Counted from the stretch's first letter, positions 10,510 to 26,677 are shown. The stretch: DNA of 64,000 nucleotides from Monosiga brevicollis MX1 (GCF_000002865.3 NW_001865070.1:256012-320011); one strand, 5' to 3'. Notes: a model not told the origin generated them from the letters alone. Numbers and translations are program-made.

Positions 10510-13500
10510 CTAGTTGGCCATGGCAAAGCGGACAGCAGCGGAGCCCGAGCTCAGTGTTTGGTGAGATACAAAATAGTGCTCAACGGGCAAGGTTTGACCG
10601 TCAACGGAAACCGTGGCCACGGCTCGCGCGGCCGCGCTCCAGTTGGTAGCTTCAAGCGTCAGAGGCCCTCGCGAGAGATGGACGGTGACGTTGTTGAAGA
10701 AGGGCGATCCGATAAAGTACTCCGCAGAGCCGGCCCGGGGATAAAAGCCCAGCATGGAGAATACCAACCAGGAGCTCAAGGCCCCGTAGTCATCGTTGCC
10801 TATGGAATTCGCACACACCACAAGTCAACACATCAGCAGACTTGAGGTTAGCCCAACGTCTGGGTAAGGTAAAAGGTCACGCAACGATGGCGGTAGACCG
10901 TACCGGGGATGCCGTTCGGGGCCACAGGATAGTACTGGTCCACAATCAGATGCACGTATTTTTGCGTCAAGTCAGGGCGTCCGGCCGCGTTGGCCACATA
11001 GAGCGTCATCAGACCGGGCTCATTGCCTGCCAAACAGACGAGCAACGTCACCGCCGCATGGTGCCACGAGCGCAAGTTCTTGCTTCGGAAATAATAAAAG
11101 CCTGTACCGACGCCACGTACCGGGCCAGTAATTCGGGTTGGGCAGGTCAGTGCTGTTGTAGCGGAAGGTATCAATCAAAAACTTTTCAAGCTCCTGCGTT
11201 TTTCCGCAGAAGATCCCGTGAAGAAAGATCACAAAGAAGTTCTGTGCAGCCATGTTGCGACCGCCGGGATGCTTCAAACTTGGCGACCCACCTTAACAAA
11301 CGTATCATTGGAACCATAGAGCTCGACCAGGCCCGTTAAGTTGTGAGGCACAAACCAGCGCCACTCGGCCGCATCGCCCTCACAAAAGCCGTCCTCTTCA
11401 TTGAAGAGCCAGGATTGAAAGCTCGGGTCTCGGACGCAGCTGTGCACAGGTATTGCAGATGGCGCCAGGATGAGATTTGCAAGTGCCAATGGCACGGCAG
11501 AGCTGCGCGGCCTGGTTTGGGCAACTCACTCGACTTCATCGCTGGCATTCTTGCGCTGACAAAAATAGCCTTTGTCAGTGCTAAAAATGTGGCGAAAATT
11601 GGCGCTGCGTTCTTGGAACTGACTGGCGTTCTTTTGAACCCCGCAACAAGACTCCAAGTCAGCTTGGACGCATGCAACTCACTTCAAAATCCAAGCGGCA
11701 ACATTTGTTGACTTACCGCCTGGTCATCCAGGTAGCGGGCTACTTCCGCGATACAAGAGTCGTCATATGAGAAGGCCAAAGTGATCGAGGCAGCCTTGGT
11801 ACTTGCTTCCTCAGGTACATAGCTGCAAAGTAGGTGAGGGGAGTAGGCAGGTACCCCGTAGTTCTGTCAGCAATATTCCACGGCAAGCGCGTTGGACATT
11901 GACAGGGCTCGCCTGAGAGTCAGCAAGGGACAGGATAGACACACCCTTGGCGGACGTAGTCTTCGAGGTCCGTCCATCCACTATGTGGTCGCTGAGCCTG
12001 GGTTGCCTACAAGCAGAATATTCGGGTGGTGAGATACGGGTGGATAGGGAAGGGGCGTTCGACCAAGAGGGAGAGGATTAGGGGCTCAAGGATAGATAGT
12101 CACCTGGAGGTACATGGCTTCAAAGGCCGTGTGCACGTCGAAATCAGTCAGGTTCTTGGACACGGCGTCGGCAATCATGACGTCTGCATGCGAACCAATC
12201 TGCATGATATCAGTGGGGGCAAGCAGCACCGCCCTTTGGAATAAGCTGATGATCGTGGCAACGACGGCAGTAAAACCGCCGGGCTGCGGCACACCGGCGC
12301 ACTGTCACACACCATGCAGCCTGTATACACATTGCACAGTGGCCAGCGTGGCAAATCTCCTCCATCACGGTACATGAGCAGAAGTGATCGAATCACGTCG
12401 GTGGCTTGATCCGGCACGAGCAAGGCCATCAGCGGAAACTATTTTCCGGCAGCGGGCATTGTACTTAGGTCTTCCACATTGCACGACCACCTTGGCTTTC
12501 TGCCAGTCACACGGACCCGAACCAACGAGGGACACCCACAAGGGAGCGCAAAGGCGTGAACGCGGCTGACCTGGCTACGATGCGTATCCCAAATGGACAT
12601 GTCCGTGTACATGGCGCCCATGCCGGCGGGCAATTGGTGCAGCTGGTTATCCATGCCCAGATAGTAGCCGCCTTCTTCACTCCACTGGGTGGGTGCTTGG
12701 AAGCTATGATAGATGGCTGTGTAGAACTTGGTCAAGCGGTCGTGAATTTCGCCGCTGGTGGCGTCGGTATGGACCTCCACCTGTCCAAAAGAGAGAGCGG
12801 CGGGCCACATGAGGGCCTGTGCCACAGACGCCGACAGGTGGGGGTTGTGCCGGGATACCCACCTTGCCGAGCAGGTCAGCCCAGAGTTGGTGGCTGGTAG
12901 CGCGACAGCTAGTGAATGACTGATTGGCGGCTTGTCGGGCAAAGTTTGTCTTGGCCTAAGACCAGGACGAGGACAGCAAAGTGTGGTGGGCTAAGCGTGG
13001 AGCCGTGAATGGCAGCAAAGGCGAAACGGCCAGCTACCTGATCTATGCTGATGTAGCTGATTGCAATGGCAATATCTGCGGTGCCAGTGACCTGGAAAAG
13101 GCCCGGGGGTCAAGATCAAAACCGTGAGCGTGGGAATACTTGAGCGCATACACTGAAGATGATTCCGCGCCCGCACCTCAAAGACAGCACCGACGTCGGC
13201 GCCGCTGATGGTGCCAACTGCCTGTAGCTGCCGCTGTGACGTGTTCCAAAGACCTGCTACTGTCAGGCTATCGGAGGCTGTGATTTGCATGGTGTAGCAT
13301 AAGGTCACGCCTTTGCCGTTGCGACCCGACAAGCCGCCATCGTTCAGGAGACAGCCCTCAACCTAAGGACGTGGCGAGTCACCATGGATGGACATCGTGG
13401 CAGTGGACAAGCATGCGGCAGGAATGGGATTTCAGTGATTCAAAACGGACAGAGTAGACAGAACAAGGCACGACCGATCAGGCACACCCGGTGTGGCAGA

Positions 13501-14620
13501 GGAGTGAGCGTTGATACAGGCTTCCCTAATTTGGCAGGGATAAAAAAAAAAAAAAATTGGGCTGGAAGCAGGTGAAACTCACGTTGAGGACTGCTGGGCT
13601 CAGGGTAGGGTTTGCCGATATGGTGACATTGCCATCCTTGACGGCACCATCAGAGAGTGCGTGGGCCAGGTCGAGGACGATGCTGTACGTATTGTTTGTG
13701 TTGGGCAAAGGGGCATAGTGATGCCAGCCCGCATGTGAGCCGCAGGCCGTCAGTGAGGCGTTAATGTCCGAATCCTATTAAGGCACGGCACAGGAAATCC
13801 AGGCCACAGGAAAGCACAAGCGAGAAAGAATGAGAGTGTCGCAGCCAACTCTACTGGTTTTTTTAAATTGTCTTTTACATTTTATCAATAAGCACCTTCA
13901 GAGGGTATGCCCATCGGACATCGGGGTGCCTACCTGCAAAAGCACGCTATAGTAGCCCGGTTGAAGGATCTCATGGTCGTGGGAGAAGCGTGACCCATAG
14001 AGGTAGTGAAGCAACGAATCGGGCATGCGGCCGCGGGTCGGCATCAAGCCAAGGTTGCCTGAGCAAAAGGAGCAAACAAGTTCAGGACCGGTCATCGGGA
14101 GCGAGTCTGGCTGAAACCGAGGTACTTCGTCCACTGAGCTGCTTTCCACGTACCAAGATCAGCCACGCCGGGGCCAACCATATGGGTGTGGGAGAAGGTT
14201 CGGATGTACGTGTCGTTGAAATGATAACCTCCATAGTGTTGAAAATCGAGCCAGACGTCATCGGCATAGGCTGTATCTGGGGAGAGGCGCATGTTACCAA
14301 AGGGCACTTGGGGCCCGGGTGGATTACCACCCACCCCAAAGCCAAAACCTAGGTTCGAGGCGCGAGAGCATGATTGGACGACGCCGGGCTGGGAGGCGGG
14401 AGCGGCCTCGTCAATGCGGGAACCCACCACCCGTGCCAATGTAGAGGTCGACGAGGTCAGTCGGCTGCCAAGCCGTTGTGCCCGGCCATTCTTGAGCCAG
14501 CAAAAGCCCGCAGGCCACAACGTAGAGCTGAACCGTGCGCTGCCACATCCCGATCGGCGAGGCCTGCACGTAACGCCCGGCACGTGTTGAGCCAAGCCAG
14601 CAGATGAGCTGAGAGCGCAT
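10510..14620 (-). CDS. GH92 alpha-mannosidase, secreted
   Basis: Exo-acting, calcium-dependent inverting alpha-mannosidase family that trims mannose from N-glycans or mannans. About 17 exons were traced. The first encodes a signal-like MWQRTVQLYVVACGLLLA and DLVDLYIGTGG; exon 2 has FGFGVGGNPPGPQVPFGNMR and FSHTHMVGPGVADLG, hallmarks of the N-terminal beta-sandwich. Later exons carry QWSEEGGYYLGMDNQLHQLP, YTDMSIWDTHRSQ, SHADVMIADAVSKNL, SYDDSCIAEVARYLDD, EWRWFVPHNLTGL, the acid loop GNEPGLMTLYVANAAGRPD and the base-containing GNDDYGALSSWLVFSMLGF. In the acid loop, the histidines usual after the EP pair are replaced (EPGLMTLY). The N-terminal exon ends seven bases from the assembly gap; either ATG at 14620 or the later in-frame ATG before WQRTVQ could be the start, and the latter gives the better signal peptide. 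Confidence 0.94.
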
Positions 14621-14626
14621 TCCGTT

Positions 14627-14676
14627 NNNNNNNNNNNNNNNNNNNNNNNNNNNNNNNNNNNNNNNNNNNNNNNNNN
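14627..14676. other. Assembly gap (50 N)
   Basis: Fifty unknown bases between the divergent GH92 and PARG genes. The true gap size is unknown, since 50 may be a placeholder. It lies in what should be a shared promoter region. Confidence 0.98.
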
Positions 14677-14904
14677 GAGCTGTTTTGGCATTTTTGCGTT
14701 TTTATTTTATTTTATGTGTGATTTTGTGGATGGCAGCGGGTCGGGCTATGTGCCATGTGCTAGGGTGGTGGTCCGGTGTTGTCTCTCTGGGCTGTGGGTG
14801 GTGAGTGTCGGTGAGGGGTGTGTGGTGTTGGAGACTTTGAGGGATTGTTTGTGGGTTGATTGGGTCAAGTGTGCAGGGGCGTGGATAGCCCTGCGCAGGC
14901 TGGG
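14677..14904. promoter_or_regulatory. Divergent upstream region of GH92 and PARG genes
   Basis: The - strand GH92 gene and the + strand PARG gene start back to back, so the roughly 280 bases including the gap must hold both promoters. The visible part is T- and G-rich (TTTTTGCGTTTTTATTTTATTTTATG at its left edge). No specific element can be named. Confidence 0.4.
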
Positions 14905-18660
<3,756 letters not shown>

Positions 18661-18827
18661 CCTTCTTATTATTATTTTTCCATAATTGAGGCTAGCCAAC
18701 CCTGAGCCAACTTGTCACGTTCAGCTTTGCTTTCACGTTCAGCTTTGCTTTCCTCCGCCTCGCGATACCCCGATTTGCCATCCCTTTGGCGGCCCCTTGC
18801 TTGTCGTTCGGCTTCTTCATATGAGCA

Positions 18828-18908
18828 AGAGTTTGAGCGAGAGTTTGAGCGAGAGTTTGAGCGAGAGTTTGAGAGAGAGAGAGAGTTTGAGAGAGCGAGA
18901 GAGAGAGA
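18828..18908. repeat. TTTGAGCGAGAG minisatellite grading into (GA)n
   Basis: Direct inspection shows about five copies of the 12-base unit GAGTTTGAGCGA followed by GAGAGAGAG with interspersed GAGTTTGAGA. Related units recur at 32924-33000, at 34128-34150 and, inverted, at 55302-55440. Confidence 0.9.
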
Positions 18909-18969
18909 TGTGTGTGGTGTAGTTTTATCTCCCTTGTTTTGATTTTTTCTTTGACTTGCTTTGACTTGC

Positions 18970-18970
<1 letters not shown>

Positions 18971-19025
<55 letters not shown>
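18971..19025. repeat. (TG)n microsatellite
   Basis: About 26 perfect TG units followed by GCG and a run of nine T, ending about 60 bases before the alpha-galactosidase start codon. Confidence 0.97.
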
Positions 19026-19028
<3 letters not shown>

Positions 19029-19083
19029 TTTTTTTTTCGGTGGCACGGGCTGTGTGGTCAAGCCAGATCAGAACTTGGGCGGG

Positions 19084-21756
19084 ATGACGAGGGGCGTGTG
19101 GATCGTTGCTGGGCTGCTGTTGGCAGGCTGTGCAGCGCAGGGTCGCCAGGATGGCAAGTTGTCTCTGACACCACCAATGGGTTGGATGTCATGGGAGATC
19201 TTTCGGTATGCTGCGGTGGGTGCGGGAGGGGTGTAATTTTCATGGGACAGGCACACTGGCTTGACAAGGGTTGAGCCGGTGTTCAAGTGGTGAATGCAAA
19301 GACTGCCCTGCACGGCGAGCCTGGCTGCACTCTCTGCTTTCAGCCACCTCTCACCACATATTCCTCTCGTTGTATGTATGACCCTGTCCAAGCTGTGAGA
19401 CCGATTGTGCCAGTGACCCGGACAACTGCATTAACGACAAGCTGTACATGACCTCGGCCGATGCCTTGGCTGAGGGCGGCTACCTGGCAGCTGGCTATGA
19501 CACCATTCATATTGGTAGGATGGCATTGAAGATTGCCAGCGCATGCTGTCATGTCGGGCCGCCGCTTGATCTGACACTGGCCCGGCCTTTCCTTCCTCTG
19601 ACTGCCTGCAACCCAGACGACTGCTGGGAGCGTCAGACGCCAACCCGCGATCCCAACACTGATCGCTTGGTGCCAAATGCCACCCGTTTTCCCGATGGCA
19701 TGAAAGCAGTGGCCGACTACGTGCACGGCAAGGGCGTACGTGTCTGTTTGCTGTACGCACCTTTCGTTGGCGGTGGCTGCTCGTGTTACCCATACCTAAT
19801 TGGCGTCTCTAGGTTAAATTTGGCCTATACACGGCCGAGTCATCCAAGACGTGCGGCGGCTATCCTGCCTCCAAGGACCATGAAGTGCTAGATGCCAGCA
19901 CCTTTGCCGAATGGGGTGTTGGTACGTATGTGCATGACATGCTGGGCTTCATTGCTCAATGCAGCTCACCACTTGGGCGCTCTGCCGGACCGCCCGTGAC
20001 ACTGGGCCACTCATCTCCTACACAGACTACCTCAAAGTGGATGGTTGTGGTGATACAAGCTATTACAACGAGGGCTATCCCCGTATGGGCTCGGCCCTGC
20101 AAAATCAATCGCGGGATATTGTGTACTCTTGCTCTTGGTGAGCCAGCGTGCAGCGAGCAATGATCGTTCCGTCCGCCTGGGGCATCGCGATCACGGTCTC
20201 GTTTGCTCGGCTGTTCGGTCTCAATAGGGCTCTGTGCATGAATGGGTTCAACCCCCCTTAGGCCCGCCTATCTAGGCAGCGACGAAACAACCAAGCCCTA
20301 CGAGCGGTTTATCGAGATTGGCTGCAACCTGTGGCGTAACTGGAACGACATTCAGTGCAACTGGGCTTCCCTGTCCAGCATCATTGATCACTGGGGCCAA
20401 TACGGTGAAACCCTGCGCAAATATGCCGGCCCAGGCCATTGGAATGATCCGGTTTGTTAGATGGTGTCTACTGTTGTCCTTTTGTTTGAAAGCCGTCTTG
20501 CCTGCCCCTGCATTCACGAGCCAACATGCCCGTGCCTTTTCCCTTGGATGGCTCGTGTCTGTGGCACCACCCTTGCATCCCGGGTGCCTGGTGTAGGATA
20601 TGCTGCTCATCGGTAATGACTGCATCAATGCCGACGAGGCTCGCACTCAAATGGCGATTTGGTCCATTGTCGCTGCCCCTTTGATTATGGGCAACGACGT
20701 GCGCAACATCTCAGCCGAACACCGAAACATTTTGCTGAACAAGGATGCCATTGCGGTGTGTGAGAGCAGTACTTTGCTCGCAAGGCCACTTATGTATGGG
20801 ATGAGATTGGCATTTTTAGTCACTAGGACATGATCACCTACTCTGTGTTGACGATTGCGACGCGTAGGTGGACCAGGATCCATTGGGTCAGCAAGGCCTG
20901 CGAATTGTCAACAACACACAATATAACATTTGGGCCCGCAATCTTTCCAACGGCGACGTAGCCGTGGCCCTGTACAATCGCGTACGTGCGACTTGCCGTC
21001 ACCAATTGCCCCACACCTTGAGGCATACACACCCTTGTCGCTTTGTCTCTTTTTCCTGTCGACTGTGTCAGCACGTGTAAAGGCGCCTAATTGCATGAAT
21101 GCCGTTCATGTAGGGAGCTGCTGCTCACCTGAACAGCTCATGCCCTACCTGGAACGTGTCGAATGGTGCGCGCTCGCCACTTCATCCCCTGCTGGCAAAT
21201 CAGAAGCCAATTTGGGCAGCCGCTTATGATGTTGCACTCGCACCCTAGGTGGCTACGTGGAGTCGTGCGGAGGTGCGGGCGGCGATGACAAGTGTGGAGA
21301 ATTGGATCTGGCGACCCTGTTGAAGGCTTGCTGTGAGGATGCGGATTGCGTTGGTGTTTCCTATTCGCTGGTGAGGGGCTGCGTCGTATCATTTAGGTCG
21401 TGTGTGGTCAGAGTGGCGGACGGCTCGCTACCTGCCTCGTGCCGCTGGGACCAACGCTGACTGCTTGCCACTGCCCCCCTGCGAGCCCCCAGACTGACGG
21501 GTCGAGCTGCCTCAAGAACAATGCCAAGTGCGGCTGGGTCAACAACAACAATTACATGTACTTTGATAAGCTTGACAAGACGCCACCCGTGCAGCACCTC
21601 AACATCTCGCTGCGCTTTGCCGATGTGGGCCTGGCTGGTCCCGTGGAGGTCTACGACATCTGGGCACAAAAGTCTCTTGGAGTGGCCCAGGACACCATCG
21701 CGCAGTTAGTGCCCAACCATGGCACGGCCTTTCTGCGGCTAACCCCGCAGCAGTAG
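19084..21756 (+). CDS. GH27 alpha-galactosidase / alpha-N-acetylgalactosaminidase, secreted
   Basis: Removes terminal alpha-linked galactose (or GalNAc) from glycans in the lysosome. All 11 exons join in frame: 19084-19205, 19393-19514, 19617-19735, 19813-19921, 20026-20137, 20262-20451, 20597-20755, 20868-20981, 21114-21165, 21249-21370, 21493-21756, giving 494 residues. A signal peptide (VWIVAGLLLAGCAA) precedes TPPMGWMSWE. The nucleophile Asp sits in YLKVDGCGD, the acid/base Asp in NLWRNWNDIQ, and AGPGHWNDPDML and IMGNDVRNI complete the barrel. The C-terminal beta domain is interrupted by a Cys-rich insert encoded by 21249-21370 and the start of the last exon (ESCGGAGGDDKCGELD, ACCEDADCVGVSYSL), which human GLA and NAGA lack. 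The GLA/NAGA specificity loop does not settle the substrate. Confidence 0.95.
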
Positions 21757-22538
21757 CATTGTTGTGGTTGATTCTCGTTCCAAGCCAGCCAATGGCGGCA
21801 TAAGCAGGGCGGCTATAAGTACAGCTCCATTGAGTTCTGCATAGCTCTTGAGCCCGCGTAGCACTCGAGCCAAGTGATGTACGGCTTGCAGCGAAACGGT
21901 CACCTCGTACACATGAGCCAGAATGCACGACCACATGGTTCACCTGCCACCTTCGGCGCATACTCGCAATTGACTGCCACTGCCACTATCAAGGCCACAA
22001 TGACACGACTTGACTGTCATCTCACGGCAGCTTGGTGTGCCAGAGAGGCTTGATGCTTTGCTGCTCATCATTGTCTGCGTGATACACTCGCCTCGTGCTA
22101 TCCCACGGCTCAACTATCCCTTCTTCCTCCGTTCCAAACCGATCCTCCACCACGCTAATGGACATTCACGTTGTTCCCAGTGTGCAGAGCAGCGGATACG
22201 GGGCGTGTCCGCTCACCCATTCCAACATCTCCAGCCAAGCATGACACACGGACTTTTGTACAGTTCCATCAGAGCAACAGGCGGTCGGCGGGGAGGCGAC
22301 ATCATATCACGTTGGTCGACTGCCATCACGTCTGTCTGCCCTTGGGTATTGCTTTCTTGCTTGCCACGAGACTTGGCACTTGCATTCGACGACCATCCTA
22401 ACGCGCAACATTGTCCAACGCAAGTGGAAAAGGCCTGGCTACTTGGCGTTGTTGAGGAGCATTGGGAGGCTGCGCTAGCTTGTCGTTGAGGGCGGGCCAG
22501 GTGCCCCGCGGGGGGAAAGCATCTGATTGTTGCGCATC
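21757..22538. other. Intergenic region
   Basis: About 780 bases between two + strand genes. Open frames exist (for example around 22010-22489), but none has recognisable motifs or splice-linked neighbours, so I call no gene. Presumed to hold the promoter of the propeller-lectin gene. Confidence 0.5.
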
Positions 22539-25500
22539 ATGATGCACAGCTTGAGGCTTTGGCCGCTCTTCTGGCCACTCTTATGTTGTGCCCTGGGCGC
22601 TCTGCTCTGGGGAGTGCATGCCAAGAAGCTGCCCGACTTTCATCGAGTTGAGGTGAGTTACACTCGGTCAAGGCAGGTGCCGCGGTGCGCGGCGGAGCGC
22701 TCCGCCGTTTATTTGTTTGGTCATCCAACCCCGGCTGCTAGGTGTTTGAGGCGGATGGTGCCGTCACCTCCATAGACTGGCTAGACTGGACCCGCTTTCT
22801 GGTCCTCACCAAGTATGGCAAGGTCTTTATCGTTCAGCTCGACGGGCATCGAGTGGCTGATTCTCAGGTGTGCAGGCAGATCCCCGCCCGGTGGCCCCTG
22901 GAGGACATCCAACTTTGCGACGAGTGTTTGCATACATTCACTGAGCTTTGACTGACCGTATCCCGCTTTGCGGCAGATATATCTGGATCTGACGGAGCTC
23001 ACGGATCCTCTCGGTGACAAGGGATCACTGGTACGAGCCAACACCCGCCTGCCTTCTCTTTTTGGCTCGAGACAACTCGCCATGACTGCTGGCGCCGCTT
23101 CATGATGCTGTGACTGATCTGTTCAACTCTTGCTTTTTTTTTTTTTTCCTTGTTGTTGTTGGTGCGCTGACTTTTGCGCTCGGGTTTCCCATTGGCACTC
23201 AACCTGCGACAGGATCTGCTGCTGGATAACGACTTTAACAACACTCATACCCTTTACATTTACTACACACGCAACAATATCAGGTTTGTGACTTGTTCAT
23301 TTTGACAGCAGGGCGTGCCGCGCTGCAAAAGCAGGCTCGAACAATACTCACTGCTGCTCACCATGTCTCTCTCCTTCCTTGTGACTCGTTTTTGGCTGAT
23401 TCAGTGGGCCAGCCCCGTGTGGCAGCAAGGCAGCACGTCTAGTAACCTTCCAGCATCAAGAGCTCGAGGGCGGAGCAACCAGCCGCGCTGATCCAGAAAG
23501 GTATGACTCGCTTGTCTTTGCGACCAGCAGCCACGGCCGAGACTTCTGACCTTCAAATGCTTGCTGTCTGGAACATCTTGAAGCGAGTCATGTCTGTGGG
23601 AGGACCCACAGGGGTATCCAGACATTGCTCCGGGACTGCACTGGCACTACGGGTCACAGATCGATTTTGGGCCTGATGGGCGCCTCTACTTTGGACAAGG
23701 CGACAAAATGTTTAATTCAGCAAACAGCCAAGATCTGACGACCACCGGCGGTGAGGGTGTGACTGCGACGCTCGTGCAGTGGCTTTGAGGCAATGCATGG
23801 CCGAGACTTATCTTCCCTTCTCGCCGGCCACGGCTTGTCATGGAAGTCCGGCAGGCTGCATGCTACGTCTGGAAAAGGACGGCTCGGTTCCAGCCTCCAA
23901 CTATGGTGCTCAAACTGAGGGCGTGGCTCCGGAGTGCTGGGGCATGTATGGTCTGCGCAGCCCATATCGTTCAAGGTATGAGGACTGTTCTTCCACGCAT
24001 ACACCCCTGCTGGCCTTTGCTGCTCGAGGACTCTTTATCTGTCAGCTACCACGACTGAAGTTTTTTTCTGCTTCGCCTGGTTGCCGGACGTACGCCACGT
24101 TTGCTGGTTGACATGCCACAGATGGGATCTAGAAACAGGTCGCCTCTTCATTGGCGATGTCGGAGGCAACGACCCGGTGCGCGGCCGTTGGTTCGCACAG
24201 CGGACATGGAAACACGACACGATGACGATGTTCCTCACTCTGGCATTGTCGGTTCGTATGATTTGGACTCACACCACGCAGGCAATAGCCGAGGAAGAGG
24301 TCACGCTGTACCGTGAATCGGATGGCTTTGTCAACATGGGGTGGCCGTTCTGTGAGGGATTTAGGTGTTATGAGACCCCCACAAGCGATTATCACGCTCC
24401 AGTCTTGGCCTGGCCGCACAACAACCAACAATCGGCAGTCGTTGCCGGCTTCGTGTATCGTGGCAGCCACTTTCCTCCAAGCCTGTATGGGACCCTCTTT
24501 TACGGCGACTATGGACTGCGCTTTCTCAACAGCGCCGTCTTTGACGAGACTGGATCGACCGTTGAAAGGGAGTTTCTCTTTGACACTGACCCTGGCCAGT
24601 TTACCACCCTGGAACCCAGCCCCCGAGAGGACTTGTGGATTGGCATGGTCTCAGGGAAGGTTGATCGCTATTTCTATCTGGAAGACCCGTACGGTGGCCC
24701 CGTCCCACAACCCATCACTGTGCCCCGCGATCGCTACGTGCTGCTACCCGAGGTGCGTAAAGATCATGCAACGCAAAGGGGATCGTGCTTCCGGGTGGCG
24801 AGGCGTATATGATTTAGGACATTTGAAATAAGCGACACAGTGTGCATTGTGTCGACCTCAAATGAGAACGGCCACAAATCGAGCCTCTGATGCTGCACCG
24901 TGCCCTTGCTTTTTTATTTTGGGTGGTGGCTAGCCAATGAACTTTACGTCGGCTCTTGCGGCATGCTCGAAGCTCGAAGCCATTGTGGTGGCGCCAGTTG
25001 ACGAGCATGAGCGTCTTCTTCTCGAACTGGCCCTCTACGAATGGCGTGCGTTTCGGCTGCCTTGTCTTGCGCAATTGCCCCTAGCCCTTGCCCCCGCCAC
25101 ATCGAGCCGCGGCATTCTTTCATTGCTCATGAGTCTTGTTTTTTTTTTTTTGTCAACTGCACATAGTGACTGGCGAAACCTTGACGATTGTTCCAGAAGT
25201 GATTACTACCTACGTGGATCACTGGGTGGCACTGGCACGCGATGGTCGACCTGATGTGCTTCATGGTTTTCAATGGCTCGAAGGTAGATAGATTGTACTG
25301 ACGACCTGCGCAGGCAGGGCTGGGACAGCTGTTCAAGTGCAGTCTACAACGAGCCTTCAAGCCAAACGCAACAGACAAGCAGATGATGTCCATGGCCTGC
25401 CGCACTCAGCTGTTTCCCTGTTGCATTGATGTTCTGCATAGGCTCAGCTTACAATGCGAGCGCTACGCCATGGCAAGATGGCGAGCCCAACAACTTGGGG

Positions 25501-26246
25501 CAGGTCTGCGTCTGGTCAGGCTACAACGGTGCGTGTCACCCCACGAGTCGGCTGCACAACTAGAGTGGAGCCATCAGCCCTCAAATTGGGCTCGACACAG
25601 ATACGTGTGTGACTGACTCAAATGTCTTGTCCATGTTTAGGTGCTGGCATGTTTGATGACGACAACTGTGCAGCTGAGCATCACGTTGTGTGTGACTTGC
25701 GTCGAGGTGAGTCAGCCCGTCAGCATGTGTCCAAGTCTCGAAGAAGGTGCTTGTACCGGTCGCGAGTCCCGTTAATGCGAGTTTCCTTACTGGCAATGGA
25801 ATGTTCACGCAGGTGTACCCGAGTTGTCCTCAACAACGCCCGGTCCGACAAGCACGACCTGGGGCGCGGGCATCGGTACAACATCTGAGATGGGCACAAA
25901 CACAATGCCCATGACGACCATGTCCTCCGAGGTCATGGTATTGACGCTTGGGGTGGCGCTGCCCACTGAAGCCGTGGGGACGCAGCTTGAAACCACGGTC
26001 AATTTTGACGGGCTCAACGTGTCCCTGCCTGTCACATTGACTTTGCCTGTCGGGAGCCGTCATGTCTTGCACGCGCTTTCGTCGCTGTGCCAGAACTACG
26101 CCCTCTGGGTTTTCACTGGATGGAACGTCGGAGGCCCCGACCGCTTAGAGTTTGAGGTTTCTGGGGAGTGGCCCGTCATCCGCGCTCGCTACGAACAACG
26201 AGGGCAGCGACCGCATAAGCAGTGTCTGCCTTTCAAGCTGATCTGA
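22539..26246 (+). CDS. Secreted sugar-dehydrogenase-type beta-propeller fused to a C-type lectin domain
   Basis: Signal peptide (LWPLFWPLLCCALGALLWG) followed by a glucose/sorbosone-dehydrogenase (HHIP-like) propeller: VFEADGAVTSIDW, LHWHYGSQIDFGPDGRLYFG, CWGMYGLRSPYRS, RWDLETGRLFIGDVGGND, NMGWPFCEGFRCYE, GFVYRGSHFPPSLYGTLFYG. From 24936 the frame continues, through in-phase exons, into a C-type lectin domain: NFTSALAACSKLEAIVVAP, HWVALARDGRPD, WQDGEPNNLGQVCVW (EPN, the mannose/glucose-type calcium motif) and MFDDDNCAAEHHVVCDL. A Thr/Ser/Met-rich linker follows, then a final beta module (TLTLPVGSRHVLHALSS, WVFTGWNVGGPDRLEFEV, RARYEQR) like the InlB-type B-repeats of bacterial surface proteins. 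There is no C-terminal membrane segment, so it is probably secreted. Likely a carbohydrate-binding oxidoreductase or adhesin; joins in 23280-23620 are less certain. Confidence 0.85.
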
Positions 26247-26677
26247 CCGCACTACGCAGAGCCATCCAGCGTGACGGCAGCCACTACCTTACATACATAC
26301 ATACACTCTCATCTGCGCATTATACCACCGCATGTGTCTTTTAATGAGACAACGGCGATAATTATAATTGAACACGTCTGTGATGCGTTCGGTGTGTATG
26401 CCAGGCCACTTGGGCACGCGGGTTTGCTCTTTGCAACCTGCTTTGAGGGCTTGTGATTGAAATGTCGTCGGGACGAAGAAATAAACAAAACGTCAAGACA
26501 AGCAGACCCGGTCACACCGTGACCTGAAGCAAGGATATCCCCGGCTAAACACGCACAACAATCGCGGCGACACCAGGCTAGAAGCTAACAAGAGCGAAGG
26601 GAGGCAATGAGAAAGTAAGGTGAGGATGCCGCGAGTCAGATGGGTGGTTGCTAGTCTGTGGCACCTTCACAAATAAC
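26247..26677. other. Intergenic spacer between convergent genes
   Basis: Tail-to-tail spacer with a short (CATA)n run at 26290-26310. AT-rich block around 26338-26370 may hold polyadenylation signals. No gene seen. Confidence 0.5.

Larger units (their letters stand above)
18661..19083. other. Low-complexity intergenic region
   Basis: Spacer between two + strand genes with duplicated CACGTTCAGCTTTGCTTT units at 18717-18752, a GAG/TTTGAGCGAGAG repeat, a (TG)n tract and a T run. It must contain the promoter of the alpha-galactosidase gene. Confidence 0.6.

Noticed and set aside
18672-19061. Frame with THTHTHTH and SNSRSNSRS repeats on the - strand
   Set aside because: Generated by the (TG)n microsatellite and the TTTGAGCGAGAG minisatellite.
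22010-22489. 160-codon + strand frame between the alpha-galactosidase and propeller genes
   Set aside because: No motif, no initiator in context, no flanking splice-compatible exon.
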